A stretch of DNA of 64,000 nt from Bacteroidia bacterium (GTDB taxonomy: Bacteria > Bacteroidota > Bacteroidia > B-17B0 > Aurantibacillaceae): the NCBI GenBank assembly GCA_018000995.1, contig JAGNIU010000002.1, positions 130,483 to 194,482 on the forward strand, given 5' to 3'. Within the stretch, counting starts at the first letter, position 1. Each line of letters begins with the position of its first letter. The notes beneath the pieces are model-generated. The model was not told the origin of the DNA. It searched no databases and saw only the letters and a list, made by a program, of their open reading frames with translations. This document shows, piece after piece, positions 1 to 8,296 of this stretch. A program made the position numbers and the translations under genes.

Positions 1-942
1 AAATCCACCACTTCAGAATTCCAACTTTTAAAAAATATGTGCTCTATTCATGCCCCATCCGGAAATGAATTACCCATGAAAGATTTTGTTTTAAACTACA
101 TTCAAAAGCATAAAAAAAATTGGAAACATAAACCAAAAATTATTCATGGTAAAGGTTTTCAGGATTGTATTATTTTGATTTTTGGAAAGCCACGAACTGC
201 AGTTTTTGCACATTTAGATAGTATTGGTTTTACCGTTCGCTATGGAAAACAATTAGTAAAAATTGGCGGGCCTGTTACAGATAATGGAATTTCTTTAGTT
301 GGTATAGATAGTAAAGGAAAAGCTGAAGTAAAATTAAAATCAACTAAAGACAAGCAGGGTTATTTGAAATTAGAATACACTTACAAACGCGATCTTGAAA
401 CAGGAACAGAACTCACCTTCAAACCTAATTGGCGTGAGGATAAAGATTACGTTCAATGTTGCTATATGGATAACCGTTTGGGAGTTTACAATGCTTTAAA
501 ATTAGCAGAGACTTTAAAAGACGGCGCCATTGTTTTTAGTTGTTGGGAAGAACACGGCGGGGGAAGTGTTTCTTATTTACAAAAATATTTAGCTGAGAAG
601 CATAAAATTTCTCAAGCTTTAATTTCTGATATTTCTTGGATTTCCGATGGTGTTCACCCGGGAAAAGGGGCTGTAATTTCGATGCGTGATAGTTTAGTGC
701 CAAGAAGAAGTTTCGTGAACAAAATCATAAAAATTGCTTCTAAAAATAAATTACTGTATCAATTAGAAGTTGAAGGAAGTGGCGGAAGCGATGCTAAAGA
801 ATTACAAATGGCAGAATATCCCTGGGACTGGTGTTTTATTGGCGCCGGCGAACAACACGTTCATTCTCCCAATGAAAAAGTTCACAAAAAAGATATTGAA
901 AGCATGATGACGCTTTACAAAACATTAATGAAAGAATTGTAA
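1..942 (+). CDS. M42/M28-like metallo-aminopeptidase, 5' end outside window
   Basis: This is a zinc-dependent aminopeptidase-like protein that would remove N-terminal residues from peptides in the cytoplasm. The reading frame is open from base 1. The codons before the first ATG (base 37) read LLKN directly in front of MCSIHAPSGNE, and a leucine-rich helix followed by PSGNE is the usual start of M42 enzymes, so the true start lies upstream of the window. Candidate metal ligands are in order: AHLDSIGF (His near 211), the Asp of YMDNRLG (about 466), the Glu pair of CWEEHG (547-552), the Asp residues of ISDISWISD, and the His of HVHSPNE near the C-terminus. The stop codon directly abuts the convergent TPR lipoprotein gene with no spacer. 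The fold family is well supported; the exact subfamily and substrate are not. Confidence 0.8.
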   Translation, partial: KSTTSEFQLLKNMCSIHAPSGNELPMKDFVLNYIQKHKKNWKHKPKIIHGKGFQDCIILIFGKPRTAVFAHLDSIGFTVRYGKQLVKIGGPVTDNGISLVGIDSKGKAEVKLKSTKDKQGYLKLEYTYKRDLETGTELTFKPNWREDKDYVQCCYMDNRLGVYNALKLAETLKDGAIVFSCWEEHGGGSVSYLQKYLAEKHKISQALISDISWISDGVHPGKGAVISMRDSLVPRRSFVNKIIKIASKNKLLYQLEVEGSGGSDAKELQMAEYPWDWCFIGAGEQHVHSPNEKVHKKDIESMMTLYKTLMKEL

Positions 943-1974
943 TTATTTTTTGGGTAAACTATTTAACGCAGCAATTGCCGGTTCATAATTTTTGATGATT
1001 TGCAAACACATGTTATAATCAGCCTTTGCATTATTAAAATCTTTCAGCTCTTCAAAACAAACACCTCTTGCAAAATAAGCTTCAACATATTCAGGATTAA
1101 CAGCAATGGCTTTAGAAAAATAATCAATGGCTTCGCTTGTCTTTTTTAGCTTACCAAAACTTATAGCTCCTAAATTATACAAGGCGCCATCATTACTTTT
1201 ATTAAGGGTAAGAATTTCTTTGTAAGCCGCGATTGCTTCATTTGTTTTATTTAAATCCTGTAATAATCTTGCCCTTGCAAACAATACGTTTTCGTTATTT
1301 GGCCTCAAACGTAAAGCGTTATCGTAATACTCAAATGCCAAAGGATTTCTTCTTGACGCATACAAAATTCCCGCATCTAAAAAAGCATCGAAAAATTTCG
1401 GATCCTGTTCAATTGCTGTTTGCAGACTTGAAATAGCTTTTGCAGTATCACCCATCTCTTTAAATACAGAACCTTTTAAATAATAAGCATTCGCCATATT
1501 TTCATCAACCTTTAATGCTTTATTGATGTGGGTAATCGCATTTTCGTACTGACGAACCAAATAAAATAACTCAGCTAATTTTAAAAGTGCTTCCGTGCTC
1601 TCCGGAAATTTTTTCACGGCCGCTTCTAAAGTTTCCTTCGAAAATCTGGTTTTGTTAGTTGCAAAATAAACATCGGCCAATCTAACATAGTTTCTTGCCT
1701 TTGTACTATCTAACTTAATTGCGCGTGCTGCATCACCCAAAGCTTCATCAAATTGTTTTAAGCTAATGTAAATACGAGCTCTCTCGTTATACAATGAATC
1801 ATTATTAGAATCCTTTAATAAAGCTTCATTAATCGCTTTTAATTCAGGAGAATTAAGCTTGTCAAGAATAGAATCATTTTTCGTTACAACAACTTCTTCA
1901 GTAGTTTCTTTTGGAGAACACGAAACCAGAATAGAAATTACGCTAATAAAAAATATGAATTTGAATTTCATCAT
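943..1974 (-). CDS. TPR-repeat lipoprotein
   Basis: This is a probable periplasmic or outer-membrane lipoprotein built of tetratricopeptide repeats, a protein-protein interaction scaffold. The first residues (MMKFKFIFFISVISILVSCSP) form a short lipoprotein signal peptide ending in a lipobox Cys. The rest is about seven to eight TPR units of 34 residues, with recurring patterns such as ALGDAARAIKLDS, AISSLQTAIEQDPKF and AIDYFSKAIAVNPEY. The open frame begins with TTG at 1977, but two ATG codons follow at once, so ATG 1974 is preferred. The gene starts four bases after the stop of the Fe-S protein upstream and is probably the last gene of the MCE/Fe-S operon. The partner is unknown. Confidence 0.85.
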   Translation of the reverse strand: MMKFKFIFFISVISILVSCSPKETTEEVVVTKNDSILDKLNSPELKAINEALLKDSNNDSLYNERARIYISLKQFDEALGDAARAIKLDSTKARNYVRLADVYFATNKTRFSKETLEAAVKKFPESTEALLKLAELFYLVRQYENAITHINKALKVDENMANAYYLKGSVFKEMGDTAKAISSLQTAIEQDPKFFDAFLDAGILYASRRNPLAFEYYDNALRLRPNNENVLFARARLLQDLNKTNEAIAAYKEILTLNKSNDGALYNLGAISFGKLKKTSEAIDYFSKAIAVNPEYVEAYFARGVCFEELKDFNNAKADYNMCLQIIKNYEPAIAALNSLPKK

Positions 1975-1978
1975 CAAT

Positions 1979-2773
1979 TTATAAATCGTTTGCCGAAGCT
2001 ATCAACTCAGCAATATCCAACACTTTTGTTTTGTCTTCTTTATTAAAATGCTTTACGCCGTCTGTCATCATCGTATTACAAAACGGACAACCAACTGCAA
2101 TTACATCAGGATTTAAAGCTAATGCCTCCTCTGCCCTCTCATTATTTACTTCCTTAGTTCCTTTTTCAGCTTCTTTAAACATCTGTGCGCCACCGGCACC
2201 GCAACATAAGCCGTTAGCGCGACTACGTTTCATTTCCGTTAATTCTACATCCAATTTCTGAATCACTTCACGAGGTGCTTCGTAAACATCGTTAGCGCGA
2301 CCTAAATAACACGGGTCGTGATAAACAATTTTCTTCCCTTTAAATTCTCCACCTTGTACTTTTAGTTTTCCTGAATTAATTAATTCCTGAACTAACTGTG
2401 TATGATGAACAACTTCGTATTTCCCTCCTAATTCAGGATATTCATTTTTTATTGTATTAAAGCAGTGCGGACAACCCGTCACGATCTTCTTCACACCATA
2501 ACCATTCATAACAGTTATGTTTTGCATCGCTTGCATTTGGAATAGGAATTCGTTTCCTGCGCGTTTTGCAGGATCGCCTGTACAACCTTCTTCTGTTCCT
2601 AAAATCGCAAATTTAATATTCACGTGATTTAGAATTCTCACAATAGCTTTTGTGATTTTTTTAGCGCGATCATCAAAACTACCAGAGCAACCTACCCAAA
2701 ATAAAATCTCAGGAGTCTCGCCTTTAGCAAGCATCTCTGCCATTGTTGGAACTATTATTTTCTTATCGTTCAT
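1979..2773 (-). CDS. Cysteine-rich (CCG-domain) Fe-S oxidoreductase subunit
   Basis: This is a cytoplasmic redox subunit related to heterodisulfide reductase subunit B, GlcF and LutA. It shows two CCG-type cysteine modules. One includes WVGCSG near residue 28 and GCPHCFNT near 100. The second runs from HDPCYLGRAND to NGLCCGAGGAQMF and GCPFCNTMM. Such paired modules bind an unusual Fe-S cluster and pass electrons to or from a thiol/disulfide or quinone partner. It lies immediately downstream of a membrane-anchored ferredoxin-like subunit (36-base gap), so the two very likely form one complex, the same split arrangement as HdrD-like proteins divided into C/E and B parts. The electron donor and acceptor cannot be read from sequence. 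Confidence 0.88.
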   Translation of the reverse strand: MNDKKIIVPTMAEMLAKGETPEILFWVGCSGSFDDRAKKITKAIVRILNHVNIKFAILGTEEGCTGDPAKRAGNEFLFQMQAMQNITVMNGYGVKKIVTGCPHCFNTIKNEYPELGGKYEVVHHTQLVQELINSGKLKVQGGEFKGKKIVYHDPCYLGRANDVYEAPREVIQKLDVELTEMKRSRANGLCCGAGGAQMFKEAEKGTKEVNNERAEEALALNPDVIAVGCPFCNTMMTDGVKHFNKEDKTKVLDIAELIASANDL

Positions 2774-2808
2774 TTTTGTTTATCGCAAAGGCGCAAAGAC
2801 GCCAATTT

Positions 2809-4134
2809 TTAATTTTCATTTACCCAATTGGCTCTATCCGCCGGAGAGAATTGCCATGGTGCACCATTATTCTCCATATTCCCAAACATACCGTTCAATT
2901 CAGTTGGTGCTGCGCTTTGTTCTAACACTAATTGCTGACGTAAACTCATAATGATTGCCAGTGGATCGATATTCACTGGACATTCCTGTACACAAGCATT
3001 ACAAGTGTTACATGCCCAAATTTCTTCAGTACTAATATAATCGCCCAATAAAGATTTACCATCGTCAACAAATGTTCCTTTATTCTTGTCAGTGTTTTGC
3101 CCAACTTCTTCTAAGCGATCGCGCGTATCCATCATGATTTTACGTGGTGACAATTTTTTTCCTGTAATGTTTTGCGGACAAGATGAAGTACAACGACCAC
3201 ACTCCGTACAAGTGTAGGCGTCTAATAATTGCTTCCAAGTTAAATCAGTTACATCTTTAGCACCAAACTTTACAGGAGCATTCGGATCTAAAACCGGTTG
3301 ATATGATGGGTCGAAATTTGGTTTTACAACATCAGTTACTTCAAATAAATTTTTGAAAGAACCTTTTGGTAAAAGATTTGAGAAATAAGTATTCGGGAAT
3401 GCTAATAAAATATGAATGTGTTTCGAGAATGGTAAATAATTTAAGAAACCTAATACCATTGCTAAGTGCCCCCACCAACCGATGCGCTCAATAACATGCA
3501 GCGCGCCGTCTGACATACCACCGAATAACATTGGACCAATATGAGAACTGATTGCTAAACCTAAAGAACCATCACCTAAATTTTCGGCGTGAGAAATTCC
3601 TCTTGAATATAAAACTTCATCGGCACCGTTCATCATGAAGATGAAACAAATCAACGTTAATTCTCCCAATAAAATAAAATTCGCATCTAATTTTGGCCAA
3701 CCATTTAATTCGCTTTTTACTAAGCGTGGTACTTTCAATAAATTTCTTCTTGATAGAAATGCTATTGTTCCGATAAACGCTAATACAGATAAAATCTCAA
3801 TGAAACTCACCATGAAAGTATAAAAACCTCCAAGGGCAGGACGAAATGCACGGTGATGACTTAAAGCTCCATCCCAAACAATTTCCAATAATTCAATTTG
3901 TGTAATGACGAAGGCCGCATATAAAAACAAATGTAAAATTGCAGGAATAGGACGAGAAAACATTTTCTTTTGACCCAAGGCAATTAAAGTCATGATTTTA
4001 ATGCGCTCGCCTTTATTATCCTTTATGGAAACATCTTTTCCCAGTAAAATATTACGGCGTACTTTTTTGGCATTGATGTAAAAGAAGGCTGAAGCACCTA
4101 AGAACAGAACAATAAAAATAATAGAACTTACCAT
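2809..4134 (-). CDS. Membrane-bound 4Fe-4S dicluster Fe-S oxidoreductase subunit
   Basis: This is a membrane electron-transfer subunit of 441 residues. The N-terminal 270 residues hold several hydrophobic segments (the first at 1-22, then near 75-95, 110-135, 150-175 and 215-240), resembling a HdrE/NarI-like anchor. A cytoplasmic ferredoxin domain follows, with CTECGRCTSSCP and CNTCNACVQECP, the two Cys sets of a pair of 4Fe-4S clusters. It is followed by the CCG-domain subunit and preceded by an MCE-domain gene 8 bases away, so all are probably one transcript. This pair is a conserved Bacteroidota module. Exchange with menaquinone is plausible from the family but not shown here. Confidence 0.87.
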   Translation of the reverse strand: MVSSIIFIVLFLGASAFFYINAKKVRRNILLGKDVSIKDNKGERIKIMTLIALGQKKMFSRPIPAILHLFLYAAFVITQIELLEIVWDGALSHHRAFRPALGGFYTFMVSFIEILSVLAFIGTIAFLSRRNLLKVPRLVKSELNGWPKLDANFILLGELTLICFIFMMNGADEVLYSRGISHAENLGDGSLGLAISSHIGPMLFGGMSDGALHVIERIGWWGHLAMVLGFLNYLPFSKHIHILLAFPNTYFSNLLPKGSFKNLFEVTDVVKPNFDPSYQPVLDPNAPVKFGAKDVTDLTWKQLLDAYTCTECGRCTSSCPQNITGKKLSPRKIMMDTRDRLEEVGQNTDKNKGTFVDDGKSLLGDYISTEEIWACNTCNACVQECPVNIDPLAIIMSLRQQLVLEQSAAPTELNGMFGNMENNGAPWQFSPADRANWVNEN

Positions 4135-4142
4135 AATACTCT

Positions 4143-5135
4143 TTAAAGTTTAGGTTTGTTTTTGGCTTTCTCCCTCCTGCCGAAAACAGAAAAATGTATG
4201 TAACGCTCCGGATTAATACGAAGGTCTTTCATTAATTTATCTAAATCTTCGCTGGTTTTGTTTAAGTTGTTATATAACGAATCGTTCTTAGCCAACTTAC
4301 CAAGTGTTCCTTGTCCAGCGTTAATTTGCGCCAATATTTGTTTGAACTCAACTAACGTTTTATCAGCATCATCAATCGCTTTTTTAATATCTGCTTTCGC
4401 TAAACTATCGCTAAGTGTACTTAGGTTACTAATTACATTTTCAATTTTATCTGTATTTTTTTCAAGCATTGTTCCTACCGAATTTAATTTAGTAAGTAAA
4501 GAAGAGATTTTAGATTTTTCAGAGGCGATTAAATCATCTAGTTTATAAGCTGTTTGTTCTAAGCTCTGAATTGCTTTTTTAATACTCTCGAACGATTTAC
4601 TAAGATTATCACGGGTTTTATCATTCAAGACAAATTGTACAATCGTCATTACCGAATCAATCGAAGAAATTAAACCTTCTGCTTTTTTCTGCAATGGCGT
4701 TAATTGTTTATTTACCGATTCTTTTAATCCTGCTTCTGTTTCTGATAACAATGTATCTCCCGAAGAAACAAATTCAGTTTCGGTGCTATAAATAATTTCA
4801 ACGGCTTTCGATCCTAATAAATCTGAACTAACTGCGCGTGCTGTTGAGTGTTTTGGAATTTGAACATCTTCCGTCAATAAAAATTTAACCAATACCTGAT
4901 TAAAATATTTACCCGGCGTTTTTACTAATGCGATTTTATTTACCTGACCAACTTTAAAACCGTTAATCATTAAAGGATTCGCTTCAATTAAACCGTCAAT
5001 TTTTGGATAAACTGCGTAAAGCACATACTTGTGAGATAAAAGGTCGTGACCTTTTAAGAAGAAAAGTCCCCAAATAAAGGCGCCAATTGCAGATATAACT
5101 ACTACGCCGATTTTAAACTCTTTGCTGATCTTCAC
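4143..5135 (-). CDS. MCE-family (MlaD-type) lipid transport protein
   Basis: This is a periplasmic substrate-binding component of an Mla-like lipid transporter that moves phospholipids between the two membranes. It has an N-terminal membrane anchor (about residues 8-28), then the MCE domain (about 35-115, with YAVYPKIDGLIEANPLMINGFKVGQVNKI), then a long coiled-coil/amphipathic region (about 130-300) ending in a basic tail. At 330 residues it is a typical length for a single-MCE Bacteroidota protein. The start codon is GTG (5133-5135); no in-frame ATG fits. The cognate permease and ATPase are not adjacent, as is common in this phylum. It leads the Fe-S operon, and its promoter region is shared with the divergent SpoU methyltransferase. 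Confidence 0.87.
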   Translation of the reverse strand: MKISKEFKIGVVVISAIGAFIWGLFFLKGHDLLSHKYVLYAVYPKIDGLIEANPLMINGFKVGQVNKIALVKTPGKYFNQVLVKFLLTEDVQIPKHSTARAVSSDLLGSKAVEIIYSTETEFVSSGDTLLSETEAGLKESVNKQLTPLQKKAEGLISSIDSVMTIVQFVLNDKTRDNLSKSFESIKKAIQSLEQTAYKLDDLIASEKSKISSLLTKLNSVGTMLEKNTDKIENVISNLSTLSDSLAKADIKKAIDDADKTLVEFKQILAQINAGQGTLGKLAKNDSLYNNLNKTSEDLDKLMKDLRINPERYIHFSVFGRREKAKNKPKL

Positions 5136-5164
5136 AAATAAAGAATATTGTTAAATTTAAAGCT

Positions 5165-5182
5165 TAAAGATAGCTATTTTTG
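5165..5182. promoter_or_regulatory. Overlapping divergent -7 elements (MCE gene / SpoU gene)
   Basis: Within the 51-base gap between two divergent starts, TATTTTTG (5175-5182, plus strand) fits the Bacteroidota -7 consensus TAnnTTTG just 4 bases before the methyltransferase ATG. TATCTTTA on the minus strand (plus 5165-5172) nearly fits it for the MCE gene. No convincing -33 TTTG is found at 19 bases for either. If real, the methyltransferase mRNA would be leaderless or nearly so. Confidence 0.4.
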
Positions 5183-5186
5183 CTCT

Positions 5187-5723
5187 ATGCGAAAAATAAA
5201 AAACGAGAATTTAGGACGTAAAAGCGTTGAAGAATTTAAACAATCAAAGAAATTACCGGTTGTTTTGGTGTTGGATAACGTTCGCAGTCTCAATAACGTA
5301 GGTTCTGCCTTTAGAACATCTGATTCTTTTTTGTTAGAAAGTGTGTATTTATGCGGCGTAACGGGCACTCCTCCCAATGCAGAAATTGAAAAAACCGCAC
5401 TCGGTGCAACTGAAAGTATGGGTTGGAAGCATTTTAAAACTACTATTGAAGCTGTTCAAGAATTAAAACAAAACGGTTATAAAGTTTATGCGATTGAACA
5501 AGTAGAAAACAGTACTTATTTGCAAAATTTCAAGTATCAGAAAAATGAAAAGATTGCTATCATTTTTGGTAATGAAGTTTATGGCGTTGAACAAGAAGTA
5601 ATAGATAGTTGTGATGGTAGCATTGAAATTCCGCAATTAGGAACAAAACATTCGTTAAATATTTCTGTAAGTATTGGAATTGTTGTTTGGGAAGTTGCGA
5701 AAAGTTATTTGACTGAGAAATAA
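5187..5723 (+). CDS. SpoU/TrmH-family RNA 2'-O-methyltransferase
   Basis: This SAM-dependent enzyme of the SPOUT superfamily would methylate a ribose 2'-OH in tRNA or rRNA. All three SpoU motifs are visible: NNVGSAFRTSDSF (about residues 38-50, motif 1 with the catalytic Arg), IIFGNEVYGVE (motif 2) and IPQLGTKHSLNISVS (motif 3, the knot). At 178 residues it is the minimal catalytic domain without an RNA-binding extension. The frame can be extended to a TTG at 5148, but that would place the promoter-like TATTTTTG inside the gene, so ATG 5187 (MRKIKNENLGRKS) is chosen. It stands alone. The exact RNA target cannot be assigned. Confidence 0.9.
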   Translation: MRKIKNENLGRKSVEEFKQSKKLPVVLVLDNVRSLNNVGSAFRTSDSFLLESVYLCGVTGTPPNAEIEKTALGATESMGWKHFKTTIEAVQELKQNGYKVYAIEQVENSTYLQNFKYQKNEKIAIIFGNEVYGVEQEVIDSCDGSIEIPQLGTKHSLNISVSIGIVVWEVAKSYLTEK

Positions 5724-5740
5724 TTTAATTAATATATACT

Positions 5741-5838
5741 GGGCGTTACCTTCGGCCCGGGCTGCTACAGGCTACGCTTCGCTGCGGTTTTTTGCCGAAA
5801 AGGCAAAAGAACTAAACCTTTCGCATCCCTAACGCAAG
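5741..5838. repeat. Dispersed intergenic repeat with GCGTTA/TAACGC ends and internal hairpin
   Basis: A GC-rich block in an AT-rich spacer. Its ends are inverted (GCGTTA at 5743-5748, TAACGC at 5830-5835). Inside is a perfect hairpin, TTTTGCC (5790-5796), GAAAA, GGCAAAA (5802-5808). No open frame covers it. Its composition differs from its surroundings and it resembles repeat elements I recall between genes in other Bacteroidota, but no second copy is present in this window. Confidence 0.6.
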
Positions 5839-5866
5839 ATTCTTTTGACTTTTTACTTCTAACTTT

Positions 5867-7207
5867 TTACTTATAAAAAAGCCACTTACTTAATTCTCTC
5901 CAGGTAACTTTTTTACCATACATTAAAATTCCGGTGCGGTAAATTTTTCCGGCTAACCAAGTTGTGCCAACGAAGGAAGCAAACAACAATGCAATCGAAA
6001 TTATAATTTGATAAACAGGAACTCCAAAAGGTAGACGTGCCATCATTACTATTGGTGAAGTAAACGGAATGATGGAACCCCAAAACGCCATGCTCCCCTC
6101 GGGATTCGTCATCATTTTTGCTGAAATAAAATAACCTGCTATTAGTGGTAACATTACCGGCATCATAAATTGTTGCGCGTCGGCTTCAGCATCTACTGCA
6201 CTTCCGATGGCGGCTAAAATGGAAGAGTAAAATAAATATCCGCCTAAGAAATAAAGTAAAAAGCAAATTGCAATCTCAACATAATTAATTTTACCGGCTT
6301 GCTGAATAATTTCAAAAACCTCCAGTTTGTCTTGCATTTTATCAAACTTTTCTAAATCTACATTGGTTCCGTTTTTATAAACTAAATCCTGTTGTTTCTG
6401 AAATTTATCCAAGTCTTTATTAATATCTCCCAATAAACTAGTAGAAAGTACAGTTGAGAGAATAGCTGTAATGATTCCCATGGTAATAAACTGGCCAATC
6501 CCTAAAATAGCGATACCAATAATTTTACCGAGCATCAATTGAAATGGTTTAACAGAGGAAACAATGATTTCAACAATACGATTTGTTTTTTCTTCCATCA
6601 CACTTCTGAAAACCATCATACCATACAATAGAATAAACATAAACATAATGGCACCACTTATAAATCCGAAAATACTCATGAAGCCTGTAGTCTGCTCAGC
6701 ATGTTCTCCCTTTTCATTTACTTTTTCTGTAATAAGTTTAACTGATTGGTTCGCGTTGTGAATTACCTGCGGATCTATATTATTAGCTCTTAATTTATGT
6801 TCATACAATATCTTCTCAACCTGTCTCCTGATATCTGATTGAATCGCAAAACCAGGTGCTTTTTTATAGAAAATTTTAACTGCGCCTCCTGCGCCTTCCA
6901 CTAAATTATTAGGGATATACAACAGACAGGTTTTATCCGATTCATAAAAACCATCTAATGATTTATCCAGACTTGCAGATGTAAATGAGAAAGTGATATA
7001 ATCGTTACCTGATAATTTGCCTTTAAAAAATTCGGTTTCGTCAATCACCAAAATATTTTGCTCGGCCTTATCATTCATGCTCATCCAAATAATCACACCA
7101 AAAAATCCGGCGATTAAAACAGGCGCCAAAAATGTCATAATAATAAAGGTCTTGCTTCTCAGCTTGGCCATTATTTCGCGGTGAATTATTAATCCTATTT
7201 TGCCCAT
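5867..7207 (-). CDS. ABC-2 transporter permease (NatB-like)
   Basis: This is the membrane subunit of an ABC exporter, 446 residues. It has an N-terminal transmembrane helix (about 22-45) preceded by the cytoplasmic GLIIHREIMAKLRSKTF segment typical of the NatB/YhaP family. A periplasmic loop of about 130 residues follows, then five hydrophobic segments between about 175 and 425. It ends in a short basic tail. The gene starts 2 bases after the stop of its ATPase partner, so the pair is translationally coupled. NatAB-type pumps export sodium or organic cations, but many homologues are uncharacterised and the substrate is unknown. Confidence 0.88.
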   Translation of the reverse strand: MGKIGLIIHREIMAKLRSKTFIIMTFLAPVLIAGFFGVIIWMSMNDKAEQNILVIDETEFFKGKLSGNDYITFSFTSASLDKSLDGFYESDKTCLLYIPNNLVEGAGGAVKIFYKKAPGFAIQSDIRRQVEKILYEHKLRANNIDPQVIHNANQSVKLITEKVNEKGEHAEQTTGFMSIFGFISGAIMFMFILLYGMMVFRSVMEEKTNRIVEIIVSSVKPFQLMLGKIIGIAILGIGQFITMGIITAILSTVLSTSLLGDINKDLDKFQKQQDLVYKNGTNVDLEKFDKMQDKLEVFEIIQQAGKINYVEIAICFLLYFLGGYLFYSSILAAIGSAVDAEADAQQFMMPVMLPLIAGYFISAKMMTNPEGSMAFWGSIIPFTSPIVMMARLPFGVPVYQIIISIALLFASFVGTTWLAGKIYRTGILMYGKKVTWRELSKWLFYK

Positions 7208-7209
7208 TT

Positions 7210-8172
7210 CTATTCGGTAAAATTACTTTGAGTTCCTATTACATTATTTTCTTCACTAACCTTCGAAATAAAAATATCATTCATGCTTGGAATGACTTCG
7301 TTAAATGAAATTATTTCTATCACCGGCAATAACTCCTGCAATAATCTACTCGTCTTAACTCCGTCAACCATTTTTATCACTGCCCAATGCATATCCTTCT
7401 CGTCTTCTATCTTACCACTTTCTAACAATTTCGCTCCGTCCCAAATTGCATTTGTGAACCCCATCATGTTTCCTTTAAAGGTAATTCTGAAAATATTTTT
7501 CTTGTTTGCCTTGCGGATATCTCTTACCAACCCATCTAATATTTTTTGTGATTTATTCATTAAAGCAATATTATCACATAACTCTTCAACACTTCCCATA
7601 TTATGGGTCGAGAAAATAATAGTGGAGCCTTTTTTTCTTAAATCTAAAATTTCGTTGCGGATTAATTGCGCATTAATTGGATCGAAACCACTAAAGGGTT
7701 CATCTAAAATTAATAATTGTGGTTCATGTAAAACGGTGACGATAAACTGAACCTTTTGTTGCATTCCTTTACTGAGTTCATCAATTTTTTTGTTCCACCA
7801 GGTTTGCATTTCAAATTTCTCGAACCAATATTTTAAACGCTTCTTTGCTTCTGCTTTTGATAAACCCTTTAAGCGCGCTAAATACATAGCTTGCTCACCA
7901 ACGGGCATTTTTTTATAGAGACCGCGTTCCTCAGGTAAATAACCTATACTATCCACATGCTTTGGATTTAGTCTTTCGCCGTTAAATAATATTTCGCCAC
8001 TATCAGGAGCTGTAATTTGATTGATGATTCGTATTAAGGAAGTTTTACCGGCGCCGTTCGGACCTAATAAACCATAAATAGATTGTTTTGGAACAGTAAT
8101 ACTAACATCATCCACCGCAGTATGATTTGAATACTTTTTGGTAACGTGACGTATTTCTAAAATAGGTTCCAT
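7210..8172 (-). CDS. ABC transporter ATP-binding protein (NatA-like)
   Basis: This is the ATPase subunit for the adjacent ABC-2 permease. It shows Walker A GPNGAGKTS (about residues 38-46), signature LSKGMQQKVQF, Walker B LLILDEPFSGFDP and the switch His in FSTHNMGS. A C-terminal extension of about 90 residues matches the DUF4162-type regulatory tail of this exporter class. The frame extends to 8217, but ATG 8172 (MEPILEIRHVTKKYSN) gives the normal N-terminus and follows a minus-strand TACCTTTA that could be a weak -7 element. The protein is then 320 residues. It is the first gene of a two-gene operon. Confidence 0.92.
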   Translation of the reverse strand: MEPILEIRHVTKKYSNHTAVDDVSITVPKQSIYGLLGPNGAGKTSLIRIINQITAPDSGEILFNGERLNPKHVDSIGYLPEERGLYKKMPVGEQAMYLARLKGLSKAEAKKRLKYWFEKFEMQTWWNKKIDELSKGMQQKVQFIVTVLHEPQLLILDEPFSGFDPINAQLIRNEILDLRKKGSTIIFSTHNMGSVEELCDNIALMNKSQKILDGLVRDIRKANKKNIFRITFKGNMMGFTNAIWDGAKLLESGKIEDEKDMHWAVIKMVDGVKTSRLLQELLPVIEIISFNEVIPSMNDIFISKVSEENNVIGTQSNFTE

Positions 8173-8248
8173 AATTCTGAGGCTAAAGGTACGGCGTAAT
8201 TTAATCCCTTTGCGCAATTTTTATGAACGGTTAATTTTTGATATTAAA

Positions 8249-8276
8249 CAAAAAAGCCCCCGTTTTAGGCGGAGGC
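8249..8276 (-). terminator. Rho-independent terminator of DUF349 gene
   Basis: On the minus strand GCCTCCG (plus 8270-8276) pairs with CGGGGGC (plus 8256-8262), with one G-T pair and a 7-base loop, and is followed by a run of seven T residues interrupted once. It lies 20 bases after the DUF349 stop codon and before the ABC operon start. Confidence 0.85.
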
Positions 8277-8296
8277 TCTCTTAAAATTATATAAAA

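Noticed and set aside
2652-2951. 99-residue plus-strand frame over Fe-S genes
   Set aside because: Opposes two clearly coding minus-strand genes and matches no family; shadow frame.
5148-5186. TTG start extending the SpoU methyltransferase
   Set aside because: It would put the likely promoter within the coding sequence, and ATG 5187 gives the expected family N-terminus.
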